Origin: CAZJLP01 sp964546955
Lineage (GTDB): Bacteria > Verrucomicrobiota > Verrucomicrobiia > Opitutales > Opitutaceae
Reading direction: 5' to 3'
Assembly: GCA_964546955.1 (NCBI GenBank)
Contig: CAZJLP010000036.1
Span: forward strand, 1-54,478
DNA: 54,478 bases
Part shown: piece after piece, positions 1-7,717 of the stretch
Numbering within the stretch: position 1 is the first letter of the stretch
Layout: every line of letters begins with the position of its first letter
Notes under the pieces: model-generated
Told to the model about the DNA's origin: nothing
The model's database searches: none
The model's input: only the letters and a program-made list of their open reading frames with translations
Program-made: the position numbers and the translations under genes

Positions 1-477
1 GAACGTCTCGACTATGCCACCCTGTCTCCCACGGGAGTTGATGCCCTCCGTTCGATCGAGCGCCACCTCGCGCGAACCGCCCTGCCGAAACGCCTGATTG
101 AACTGATCAAAATTCGCGTCTCCCAGCTCAACGGCTGCGCCTATTGCATCGACATGCACACGAAAATCGCCCGAGCGGCAGGTGAAAGCGAACAGCGTCT
201 TTATGCTCTCAGCGCCTGGCAGGAGACGCCCTTCTTCTCCGATCAGGAACGCGCCGCCCTGGCTTGGGCCGAAGCGTTGACCGACATAAAGGGAGGCGTT
301 CCTGACAGTCTTTACACCGAGACGAAGCGACACTTTGACGATACTCAGCTCGTCGACCTCACGTACGCCACCGTGGCGATCAACAGTTGGAACCGGATCG
401 CCATCGCCTTCCGCAAGGTCCCCGGCACCTTCCAACTCCCGCCCGCACGACCTTCCAACCCAGAGCAGCCCTCTTAA
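1..477 (+). CDS. Carboxymuconolactone decarboxylase (AhpD-like) family protein, 5' truncated
   Basis: The reading frame is open from the first base of the window, so the start lies outside; 158 codons are visible. They contain the AhpD-core motif CAYCIDMH (window codons 46-53), whose CxxC plus His form the redox/proton-relay centre of the family. Downstream helices (FSDQERAALAWAEALT; YATVAINSWNRIA) match the all-alpha fold of alkylhydroperoxidase-like proteins. The usual role is peroxide or organic-hydroperoxide reduction, or gamma-carboxymuconolactone decarboxylation; the substrate cannot be told from sequence. The start may lie only a few codons upstream, since family members are commonly 150-190 residues. 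The next gene is 540 bp away, so no operon link is visible. Confidence 0.85.
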   Translation, partial: ERLDYATLSPTGVDALRSIERHLARTALPKRLIELIKIRVSQLNGCAYCIDMHTKIARAAGESEQRLYALSAWQETPFFSDQERAALAWAEALTDIKGGVPDSLYTETKRHFDDTQLVDLTYATVAINSWNRIAIAFRKVPGTFQLPPARPSNPEQPS

Positions 478-487
478 CCCTGTCGGC

Positions 488-519
488 TTGAGGTAGGGCG
501 AAGCGTCCTCGACTCGCCG
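488..519 (+). repeat. Short GC-rich intergenic repeat, copy 1
   Basis: This segment is nearly identical to 2571-2600 (shared core GCGTCCTCGACTCGCCG). Both copies lie just downstream of a + strand gene. It is probably a dispersed REP-like element; only two copies were seen here. Confidence 0.6.
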
Positions 520-584
520 TCGAAGTAAGCGCATCCGACGCAGCGGGAGTGCGAGCCGCATGCCGCCTTGTCATCGTTACCGGT

Positions 585-670
585 TGTCATCCTCGAGCGA
601 AGCGAAGGATCCACTTAGCCTCCGTCGGAGCCCCGCCAAACTGGATCCTTCGCTTCACTCGAGGATGACA
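585..670. repeat. Long inverted repeat (29-bp arms, one mismatch)
   Basis: The left arm is 585-613 and the right arm 642-670; they are complementary except for one base and enclose a 28-nt loop. The arm contains CGAGCGAAGCGAAGGATCC. This resembles the dispersed 'GAGCGAAGCGAAGGATC' palindromic repeats I recall from many bacterial genomes. It is not a typical terminator because no T-run follows. Confidence 0.75.
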
Positions 671-1019
671 AACACCGGTTGGAACAGAGCGCGGGGTTGT
701 AAACTCGGCTGTTCGCAACTTATGACGCAAGCTCAGTTATAGACCATGAATGATTCTCGCGTCCGTGGCCAACCGCCACCGATCGCTTCACGGTCTTCGA
801 ACCTTCGGGAGACCAATCCCGGATTCTTGCTCACAAATTAGCGATGATCAGCGTCAATGAGCGTTCCCCATCCGCGCTCACCGTCCTCCGAATCTCCGTT
901 CGTTCGCGACCCGTCACATCCGTTGTGTCACCTAATGAGCGTTAAAAATTTGCCCCGACCCGCGCCAGTGATCACCTACTCGCTACTCACTACCCGCTGC
1001 TCGCCACCTTCTGCCCCGC
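671..1019. other. Intergenic region upstream of mqo
   Basis: No gene is supported here. Short frames lack recognisable protein. Segments around 862-895 and 7661-7690 share a GCGTTCCCCA block followed by CACCGTC, which may be another small dispersed repeat. The mqo promoter should lie here, but no clear -10/-35 pair was identified. Confidence 0.4.
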
Positions 1020-2513
1020 ATGTCTTCACCCCCTATTGACATACTCCTGATCGGCGGAGGGATCATGTCCGCGCATCTCGGTGTGATGCTCAAGCGGCTC
1101 GAACCGGGCTTGACGATCGAGGTCCATGAAGCCGCACCCGAGCTCGCGCGCGAAAGCTCCGACGGTTGGAACAACGCCGGTACCGGCCACGCGGGTTTAT
1201 GTGAACTCAACTACACCCCCCCGCCGCCGAGCGCGGGCACGCCGGTCGATGTCACGAGGGCCGTCGACATCTTCACTCGCTTCGAGCAATCGCGCCAGTT
1301 TTGGAGCTATGCCGTCGCTCATGGTCTCGCGCCCAAGCCGGCCGACTTCATCCGCGCCATCCCCCACCTGAGCTTCGTTCGCGGTACCTCCCAAATTGCC
1401 TTCCTTCGCGCACGTCACGCAGCCCTGGCCGCGCATCCCTTCTTTCGCGCCATGGAGTTCACGACGGACCGCGATATCCTCCGCGATTGGGCACCGCTCC
1501 TCGTGAGCGGTCGCGACGGCGAGCCCGTCGCCGCCACAAAGATCGACCACGGCACCGATGTGAACTTCGGAGCGCTCTCTCGCCAGCTCCTCACCTGGCT
1601 TGGCGCACAGGATGGCTGCCGCATCTTCACGAGCCAACGTGTCACCCACTTGCGCCGCGCCGCGGTTGGCTGGGAAGTTTCTGTGCGTCAGACCGAATCG
1701 GGTGACCGCCGCTCCGTCCAAGCGCGTTTCGTTTTTATTGGCGCGGGTGGAGGTACTATCCCGCTCCTTCACGCAGCCCGACTCCCGATCGCGCGCGGCC
1801 TCGCCGCCTTTCCCATTGGCGGCCAATGGCTGGTTTGCGAGAATCGGGACGTCGTTGCCCGCCATCTCGCCAAGGTTTATGGCCCGCCGCCGCGCGACTC
1901 CGGCGCGCTCGGCGGACCGCACCTGGATGCACGCCAGCTCGATGGCCAGCGCGTCCTTCTCTTCGGCCCGTTTGCCACGTGGACAACCCGGTTTCTCCAC
2001 GGGACCGGCCGAACAACCGACCTCCCGTATTCAGTTCGGCCCGACAATCTCGCCACCCTGCTTCGAACCGGCGTGCACAACCGTGTCCTCGTCCGCTTCC
2101 TCATCGAACAAGCGTTGCAGAGCATGGATTCCCGCCTCGCCGCCCTTCGGACGTTCTACCCGGAGGCTCGCGCCGGCGACTGGCGCCTGGTGGATGCCGG
2201 CATCCGCGTGCAAGCCCTCAAAAAAGCGGACGCCGGCCGCCTCTACTTCGGAACCGAGGTCGTTACGGCCCCCGACGGCTCGCTCGCCGCGCTACTCGGG
2301 GCCTCTCCGGGTGCTTCCGTGGCGGCAAACATCGCCCTCCAAGTCATCCAGACCTGCTTTCCCGACCGCCTCCGTTCACCCGATGGCTACGCGCGGATGA
2401 AAGCGATGCTTCCCACCTTCGATGTCGACCTCCGCGGACCCTCTGCCGCCGCCGACTACACTCGTCATTCGGCGCAAATCGACGACCTCCTCCAGTTGCG
2501 CTTAGGCCAATGA
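1020..2513 (+). CDS. mqo: Malate:quinone oxidoreductase
   Basis: This 497-residue protein is the membrane-associated FAD enzyme that oxidises malate to oxaloacetate and passes electrons to quinone (TCA cycle and respiratory chain). The N-terminal dinucleotide-binding motif IGGGIMSAHLGVMLK (about residues 11-25) is followed by the family signatures ESSDGWNNAGTGHAGLCELN (46-65) and, later, IRVQALKK and LLGASPGAS near the C-terminus. Length matches the family (about 490-500). ATG at 1020 puts the first beta strand and GGGI motif at the expected distance from the N-terminus. No strong Shine-Dalgarno is seen. It is monocistronic; a short repeat follows the stop. Confidence 0.95.
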   Translation: MSSPPIDILLIGGGIMSAHLGVMLKRLEPGLTIEVHEAAPELARESSDGWNNAGTGHAGLCELNYTPPPPSAGTPVDVTRAVDIFTRFEQSRQFWSYAVAHGLAPKPADFIRAIPHLSFVRGTSQIAFLRARHAALAAHPFFRAMEFTTDRDILRDWAPLLVSGRDGEPVAATKIDHGTDVNFGALSRQLLTWLGAQDGCRIFTSQRVTHLRRAAVGWEVSVRQTESGDRRSVQARFVFIGAGGGTIPLLHAARLPIARGLAAFPIGGQWLVCENRDVVARHLAKVYGPPPRDSGALGGPHLDARQLDGQRVLLFGPFATWTTRFLHGTGRTTDLPYSVRPDNLATLLRTGVHNRVLVRFLIEQALQSMDSRLAALRTFYPEARAGDWRLVDAGIRVQALKKADAGRLYFGTEVVTAPDGSLAALLGASPGASVAANIALQVIQTCFPDRLRSPDGYARMKAMLPTFDVDLRGPSAAADYTRHSAQIDDLLQLRLGQ

Positions 2514-2570
2514 CCGAAATAGCACGTCCAACCACGGGGCTTATACAATCGCACCTTTGAGACCGGTTTG

Positions 2571-2600
2571 AGGGAGGGCGAGGCGTCCTCGACTCGCCGC
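2571..2600 (+). repeat. Short GC-rich intergenic repeat, copy 2
   Basis: Second copy of the element at 488-519, in the same orientation, between mqo and the convergent gene that ends at 2630. Confidence 0.6.
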
Positions 2601-2629
2601 CGAAGCAGCAACCTTCCTCCGAAATTGAC

Positions 2630-3532
2630 TCACGGTCGCTTCACCTCGGCCACGAGGCTCACCTCGCCGGTAGCTGCAAGTCGGCGCACGCGTGGTACCC
2701 AGAGGGACCGATCAGACTGATCCGCTCCTGGCGGCATGTCGGTATATTCAAGGACGAGTAGGTCGTCTCCTTGAAACGCCACCGCTGTCGGCGACCAGGG
2801 AGATGACGAGCGTAGAACGACCCTCGCCTTGCCGTCGCGATCAATTCGCACGACGCAGCGATGCGCCGTGCCGGCCACCGCCACTCCACCGCGGTTGTCA
2901 CAAGCGATGCCCCGACAAGGGTTCCCCGGCTGACCGTCACGCTTCGTTTCGGCAGGCACGTGCCCCAGGAAATTCGCGGCCAAAAGACTTACCTCACTTC
3001 CCGATCCGATCGCGACCACCGCATGAGCGCCCGACGCGTCGTCAGCCGCGAGCACATACACGGATCCGTCCTTTGCTGCAGCGATCCCAGTGACAACGGT
3101 CGCCCCGGGAAAAACCTTCTTCAGCCGTGCGTCATCACAGACGATGCTTTCCTTCGCGCTTTTGTCTCTTCGGTGCACACTCAGGCCCTCGCCTACTCCG
3201 GCGAAAATGAGACGGCCGTCGCTGTCCGCAGCACACGGTTGATCTGATGCTAGGATCAGCGTCGTCCCGGACACGGGAGGCTGAAACACCTCAAACTTGG
3301 GTCCGAAGTCCAACTTTCCGCCTTCGGCGAACACCGCCATCCAATGCACCGCCGAGTCGCTGACACGCTTCAGTTCGCCCCCTTTCTCGACCACCCAAAC
3401 CCCGGCACCCGTATCCGTGAAAAAGATTCTCCCCTTGAGATCGTTTCCCAAACCAGCGCCAGGATGAGCCTGAACGACAGCCGGCAGCAGCAAAATCGGG
3501 AGCAGCGACCACAGCCTGGAGCACGACTTCAT
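2630..3532 (-). CDS. Secreted protein with repeated beta-propeller-like strands, function unknown
   Basis: The ATG at 3532 is preferred over an in-frame start 12 codons earlier because GGAG lies 6 nt upstream and a signal peptide follows at once (LWSLLPILLLPAVVQA, cleavage near residue 25). The mature part of about 275 residues contains repeated units such as GRIFFTDTGAGVWVVEK, DGSVYVLAADD and CDNRGGVAVAGTAHRCVVRI. These are typical of NHL/SMP-30-like propellers that read as 'site-specific value' blades. An NPCRGIACDN segment carries paired cysteines. No catalytic signature is evident. Role and ligand are unknown; the location is periplasmic or extracellular. Confidence 0.75.
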   Translation of the reverse strand: MKSCSRLWSLLPILLLPAVVQAHPGAGLGNDLKGRIFFTDTGAGVWVVEKGGELKRVSDSAVHWMAVFAEGGKLDFGPKFEVFQPPVSGTTLILASDQPCAADSDGRLIFAGVGEGLSVHRRDKSAKESIVCDDARLKKVFPGATVVTGIAAAKDGSVYVLAADDASGAHAVVAIGSGSEVSLLAANFLGHVPAETKRDGQPGNPCRGIACDNRGGVAVAGTAHRCVVRIDRDGKARVVLRSSSPWSPTAVAFQGDDLLVLEYTDMPPGADQSDRSLWVPRVRRLAATGEVSLVAEVKRP

Positions 3533-3763
3533 TATCTCCACAATGCCGCCGCCCCTCAAAAGGTTCAAACGCCGACAACAAAGAGCTCCTGTAGGACCCC
3601 GTCGCCCGGCACGAATTGGTCTCTCATTTTATTCGCGTCCATTGGCGTCCATTCTCGGTTAAAAAAAAGGCCCCGTTCAGTGGAAACGTCTCCTTGTCTT
3701 TGTAGCAGACGATCGCAGGAAAAACAGGCAGAATGGCTGCTAACGCTTAAATTCTAAGATCAC

Positions 3764-4375
3764 GTGAACGCTTTACGAAAGCTATTCGGTCCCAGCCGGA
3801 ATGATATTTGGAAACAACTGTGCGATCAGACTGGCGCCCAGTTTGTCGATGGCGGCTTCTGGAAGGGCGCAAAAGTCGAGGCATCGCACGGGGAATGGAC
3901 GATCACACTCGACACTTTTACCGTCAGCACCGGGAAAACGTCGACGACGTACACCCGCATGCGCGCACCGTTTGTGAATCCGGATCAGTTTCGGTTCACG
4001 ATTTATCGCAAAGGGTTCTTCAGCGATATTGCCAAATGGTTCGGCATGCAGGACATCGAGGTGGGGCACCCCCGCTTCGATAGCGACTTTATCATCAAGG
4101 GCACGCACCGGGAAAAGCTTATCGCGCTCTTCGCCAACCCCCAGCTGAGGGAGCTCATCGATGCCCAGCCCACGATCCATTTCGCCGTTCGAGACGGAGA
4201 CGGGTGGTTCGGCAACCGATTCCCACCGCAGTGCGACGAATTGAATTTTGCCGTCACGGGCGTGGTCAAGGACGTCGACCGGCTGAAGCTACTCTTCGAT
4301 CTGTTCGCCACGACCCTCGACCAACTCTGCCGAATCGGCGCAGCTTACGAAGACGCACCCGGCGTGACGTATTGA
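3764..4375 (+). CDS. Conserved protein of unknown function (DUF3137-like)
   Basis: The 203-residue product begins at GTG (3764) and has no signal peptide or membrane segment. Blocks such as GEWTITLDTFTVSTGKTSTTYTRM, reduced here to the key part TLDTFTVSTGKT, and FVNPDQFRFTIYRKG, FIIKGTHREKL, LLFDLFATTLDQLCRIGAAY recur in cytosolic proteins that I associate with the DUF3137 group. Alternating strands and terminal helices suggest an alpha/beta fold. It is transcribed convergently with the permease gene that ends at 4433, so it stands alone. Confidence 0.65.
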   Translation: MNALRKLFGPSRNDIWKQLCDQTGAQFVDGGFWKGAKVEASHGEWTITLDTFTVSTGKTSTTYTRMRAPFVNPDQFRFTIYRKGFFSDIAKWFGMQDIEVGHPRFDSDFIIKGTHREKLIALFANPQLRELIDAQPTIHFAVRDGDGWFGNRFPPQCDELNFAVTGVVKDVDRLKLLFDLFATTLDQLCRIGAAYEDAPGVTY

Positions 4376-4432
4376 GCCCGACACCGCAGCCGGAACGCGT
4401 CCTCAGCTCTTGAAAGAGATTGCTTGGCCAGA

Positions 4433-7147
4433 TCACTCGGCCCTCAGCGCGACCATCGGATCGACCTTGGCGGCACGGCGAGCGGGCAGCCAGCATGCCA
4501 CCAAAGCAACGACGGCGAGCAGCGCAATGACGCCCGCCAAGGTTGACGGATCGATCGGCTTTACATCGTAGAGCAACGCGGCGACATACCGCGTCAGGCC
4601 CAGCGCGGCGACGAGGCCCAACACCGCGCCGCCGCACACGAGCCCGAAACCCTGCCGCAGCACCAACCCGACGATGCTGCGGACGGTGGCGCCCAGCGCC
4701 ACGCGGACCCCGATCTCTCGGGTTCGCTGCGTCACGTTATAGGCAAGCACACCATAGGTGCCCAGCGCGGCGAGCAGCAGCGCAAAGCCGCTGAAGAAAC
4801 CGACGAGTTGCGTGATAATGCGTTCCCGCACCAGCAGCCGGTCAATCACTTCATCCATGGGCCGCAAATCGCGCACGCTCAGGCGTGGCTCGATTCGCGT
4901 GATGAGGCGGAGGATAGCGGGGGCCAGCGCCGCTGTGCTATGCTCCGTTCGCAGGTAGTAAGTATGAGGCATACGCATGCCTCGGCCGAAATAGGGCAAG
5001 TAAAACTGGAGTGGCCGCGCGTCCCGTAGATTGCGGGAATACTTCGTGTCCTTGGCCACACCGACGACTTCCAGCCGGACTCCGTTCGACACCCCGCGTG
5101 TGATGTGCCGACCGATTGGATCGGCATCGCCGAAATACTTTCGAGCGAGCGCCTCACCGACGATTGCGACTGTTGCCGCCGTCGGTGGGCCGCCGGCCGC
5201 CTGCGCTGGTTCATCCGCAAGCGTGAATTCGCGCCCACGCAGAAGCGGCACGCGCAACGTTTCGAAAAAACGTGGACCGGCAAAGATGACGCCGGCCTTC
5301 ATCTCCTCGTCCGGTGCGGGCATATATCCTTCGACGGCGAAATCGGTGCGGTAGCCGTTGCCGCTGAGAAGCCCGGCGCCTGCAATGGAAACGCTGCGCA
5401 CACCCGGTAGCGTTTCCAGTTCCGCCAGCAAGCGCCGCTCCAGCACGGCGATCTGGGCCGCCTCCGGCCGCCAGCGGCCGGCGTCTACGCGGAACGAGAG
5501 CAGATTGTCGGGCGCAAAACCAAAATCCGCCGAGCGCAGGTTGTGGAGCGTGCGGAAGAACAAACCGGCACCCGCCAACAACAACACCGCGAGCGCCACC
5601 TGGGCTACGACCAGCAGCGGCTGCAGGCGCGAGCGCCCACCTGCGACGGCCTTGCCGTGATCGTTGATCGCGTGCACGAGGTCGAGCCGGCTCAGGCGCC
5701 AAGCTGGCGCAAGCCCAAATAACACGCCGGCGCACAACGAAACGGCGAGCGCAAAGCCAAATACGCGCGCATCGGGAGCAAGCGTCATCGTTGCGCCGGA
5801 TTGTTCGAGATAGGCGCCGAGGAGCTGCGTTCCCGCGCGGGCGATCAACAAGCCGCCCACTCCCCCGAGCAAAGCCAATAGCACGCTCTCCGTCACGAGC
5901 TGCCGGATGATCCGCGCGCGACCAGCTCCCAGCGCGGCCCGCACGGCAAATTCTCGTTGCCGCACCGCGCCGCGCGCCAGCAATAGACCGGCAATATTGG
6001 TGCAGGCGATCAGGAGAACCACGCTGACTGCAACCATCAGCACGAGCAGCGGTTGTTTGAAGTCAATGCGTGCACTCACAAACCCCGCCGCACCCGAATG
6101 CAGTTCCAACGTGCGACTCAAAATGCGTTCGCGCTCCGCCGACGGCCGGCCCGGATTCCACGCCACCTCGTCCTCGAGCTGCCGCCGAAAAATTCCGCTC
6201 ACCTCCGCGTGGGCCTGCTCGCGCGTGATGCCGTCACGCAGCCGACCAAATAGCACCAACCATTCCACGCCTTCGGCCAGCGGATTGCGCTGCGGCGAGT
6301 CGAGCTGCGCGACGAGATTAAGCGGCGACCAAAAATCCGGCTCCGGGCCCACCACGAAACCGACGAATTCTGGCGGCATGACTCCGACAATCGTGACTGG
6401 CACGTGATCGAGTCGCACGCTGCGTCCAATTATCGCGGGATTGGCGGCAAATTGCCGCCGCCAATAAGCATTGCTCAGCACGATGACCGGTTGAGCGGCG
6501 CCAGGGAGGTCGTCGTTCTCGGCGAGTGCCCGGCCGTGCAATGCGGGCACGCCGAGCACCGTGAAGAAATTGCCTGTGACCGACTGCATCTGAACCGATT
6601 CCGCCGTGCCGCCGTCAAGGATCACCTCTCGTCGCCCCGCACGATACTGCACAGCCGCGAAGCGGGAAAAGGACCCCGCGGCCTCACGCATGCGCATGTA
6701 AAATGGATACGAGAACGCCTCGTTGCGCCCGCTCCCGAAATAGACCAGCTGCGAAGCCGCGGGCACTGGCAACGGGCGCAGCAGAATCGCATCGACAGCG
6801 GTAAAAAGTGCCGTGGTGGCACCAATCCCCAACGCCAGGGTAAGCACTGCGACCGAGAAAAAGCCGGGGTTCTTGCGCAGGGCTCGCACGGCAAAGCGCG
6901 CGTCGGCCAATAGTTGTTCGAGCCAGAGGAAACCCCGCACCTCGCGGGCTCGCTCCTGTAGTGAACTCAGGTTGCCGAAACTCCGTTGGGCGGCGCGCTG
7001 CGCCTCGTCCGCCGACAATCCGTCTTCCATGTTTTCTGCCGTGCGCTGCGCGAGGTGAAACCGCATTTCCTCGGTCATGTCCCGTTCGAGCTTTTTTTTG
7101 CGGAAAAGCGCGCGAGCGCCGTAGATCAATCGTGCGAAGAAGCTCAT
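4433..7147 (-). CDS. ADOP-type orphan duplicated permease (MacB/FtsX family)
   Basis: The 904-residue product starts at ATG 7147 (MSFFARLIYG). A longer in-frame start would run back through the PadR gene and is rejected. It begins with a cytoplasmic helical segment ending in FGNLSSLQERAREV, then LTLALGIGATTALFTAVDAILLR, of which TLALGIGATTALF is the key motif of the first MacB-type periplasmic core domain. Two such halves, each with an FtsX four-TM bundle, follow (LLVLMVAVSVVLLIACTNIA mid-protein; GFALLLAALGTYGVLAYNV near the end) and the protein closes with DPMVALRAE. Such permeases lack an adjacent ATPase. The substrate is unknown; they are usually thought to act in export or efflux. It is probably co-transcribed with the PadR gene 35 bp upstream. 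Confidence 0.9.
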   Translation of the reverse strand: MSFFARLIYGARALFRKKKLERDMTEEMRFHLAQRTAENMEDGLSADEAQRAAQRSFGNLSSLQERAREVRGFLWLEQLLADARFAVRALRKNPGFFSVAVLTLALGIGATTALFTAVDAILLRPLPVPAASQLVYFGSGRNEAFSYPFYMRMREAAGSFSRFAAVQYRAGRREVILDGGTAESVQMQSVTGNFFTVLGVPALHGRALAENDDLPGAAQPVIVLSNAYWRRQFAANPAIIGRSVRLDHVPVTIVGVMPPEFVGFVVGPEPDFWSPLNLVAQLDSPQRNPLAEGVEWLVLFGRLRDGITREQAHAEVSGIFRRQLEDEVAWNPGRPSAERERILSRTLELHSGAAGFVSARIDFKQPLLVLMVAVSVVLLIACTNIAGLLLARGAVRQREFAVRAALGAGRARIIRQLVTESVLLALLGGVGGLLIARAGTQLLGAYLEQSGATMTLAPDARVFGFALAVSLCAGVLFGLAPAWRLSRLDLVHAINDHGKAVAGGRSRLQPLLVVAQVALAVLLLAGAGLFFRTLHNLRSADFGFAPDNLLSFRVDAGRWRPEAAQIAVLERRLLAELETLPGVRSVSIAGAGLLSGNGYRTDFAVEGYMPAPDEEMKAGVIFAGPRFFETLRVPLLRGREFTLADEPAQAAGGPPTAATVAIVGEALARKYFGDADPIGRHITRGVSNGVRLEVVGVAKDTKYSRNLRDARPLQFYLPYFGRGMRMPHTYYLRTEHSTAALAPAILRLITRIEPRLSVRDLRPMDEVIDRLLVRERIITQLVGFFSGFALLLAALGTYGVLAYNVTQRTREIGVRVALGATVRSIVGLVLRQGFGLVCGGAVLGLVAALGLTRYVAALLYDVKPIDPSTLAGVIALLAVVALVACWLPARRAAKVDPMVALRAE

Positions 7148-7182
7148 GATGAGGTGGCGTTGGCCGGCCAGACGGATAAGGT

Positions 7183-7512
7183 TCAGGGTGATTCCATCAC
7201 TTGCGCGATGATGCCTGTCATTCGCGCCCAGCTCTCCTTTTCGGACTCGAGCTGCTTGTTGCCAGATCGGGTGAGCGAGTAGTATTTCGCGCGCTGACCC
7301 TTGTCCGTCGTCCTCCACTCCGATTTCAGCCAGCCCTTTTCTTCCATGCGGTACAGGGCGGGATAGAGAGAACCTTCCTCGACGCGAAGCGCATGCTTCG
7401 AGAGCTGTTCGAGCTTTTGGGCTATGCCCCATCCGTGGAATTCTCCACGGGAGAGCACGCGCAGGATCAACATATCGAGCGTGCCGCGGACCAGATCGGA
7501 TTTTTGGGCCAT
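7183..7512 (-). CDS. PadR family transcriptional regulator
   Basis: The 109-residue winged-helix protein contains RGTLDMLILRVLSRG and EEGSLYPALYRMEEKGWL, hallmarks of the PadR N-terminal wHTH, followed by the dimerising C-terminal helix (SESEKESWARM region). It is typical of the short PadR proteins paired with ADOP permeases. Two near-identical palindromes (7523-7539, 7556-7572) lie directly upstream of its start, so it probably represses its own transcription and that of the permease downstream. A close relative with the same gene order lies at 21175-21507. Confidence 0.93.
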   Translation of the reverse strand: MAQKSDLVRGTLDMLILRVLSRGEFHGWGIAQKLEQLSKHALRVEEGSLYPALYRMEEKGWLKSEWRTTDKGQRAKYYSLTRSGNKQLESEKESWARMTGIIAQVMESP

Positions 7513-7522
7513 CGTAGCCGAA

Positions 7523-7539
7523 CCCTAGACGTTCTAGGG
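7523..7539 (-). promoter_or_regulatory. Candidate PadR operator O1
   Basis: CCCTAGACGTTCTAGGG is a perfect palindrome with 7-bp arms and a 3-bp centre, starting 11 bp upstream of the PadR start codon. It has the same 7-3-7 design as 7556-7572 and 21515-21531. Confidence 0.75.
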
Positions 7540-7555
7540 CTTTTGTCCAGCCTAA

Positions 7556-7572
7556 CCATAGAATATCTAGGG
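7556..7572 (-). promoter_or_regulatory. Candidate PadR operator O2
   Basis: CCATAGAATATCTAGGG has 7-bp arms with one mismatch and a 3-bp centre. Its centre is 33 bp from that of O1, about three helical turns, which would suit cooperative binding on one DNA face. Confidence 0.7.
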
Positions 7573-7717
7573 CCTACCGAATATCGAGCCGTGATGGAGT
7601 CGTGGGGATCCGCTCTGCCCGCGATGAGTCGCGCCTAATCCGTCGGCGCTTTTTTGATTAGCGTTCCCCACCGGGATCACCGTCATGTCTCGCCGATCGA
7701 ATTCAGTCCCTCAGCCG

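Noticed and set aside
4433..7432. Long start (999 codons) for the first ADOP permease
   Set aside because: The extra 95 codons run antiparallel-free through the PadR gene in another frame and are not conserved; ATG 7147 gives the family's normal N-terminus.
7631..7655. Terminator-like GCGCC/GGCGC hairpin followed by six T on the plus strand
   Set aside because: The stem is only 5 bp and no plus-strand gene lies upstream to be terminated; probably chance.
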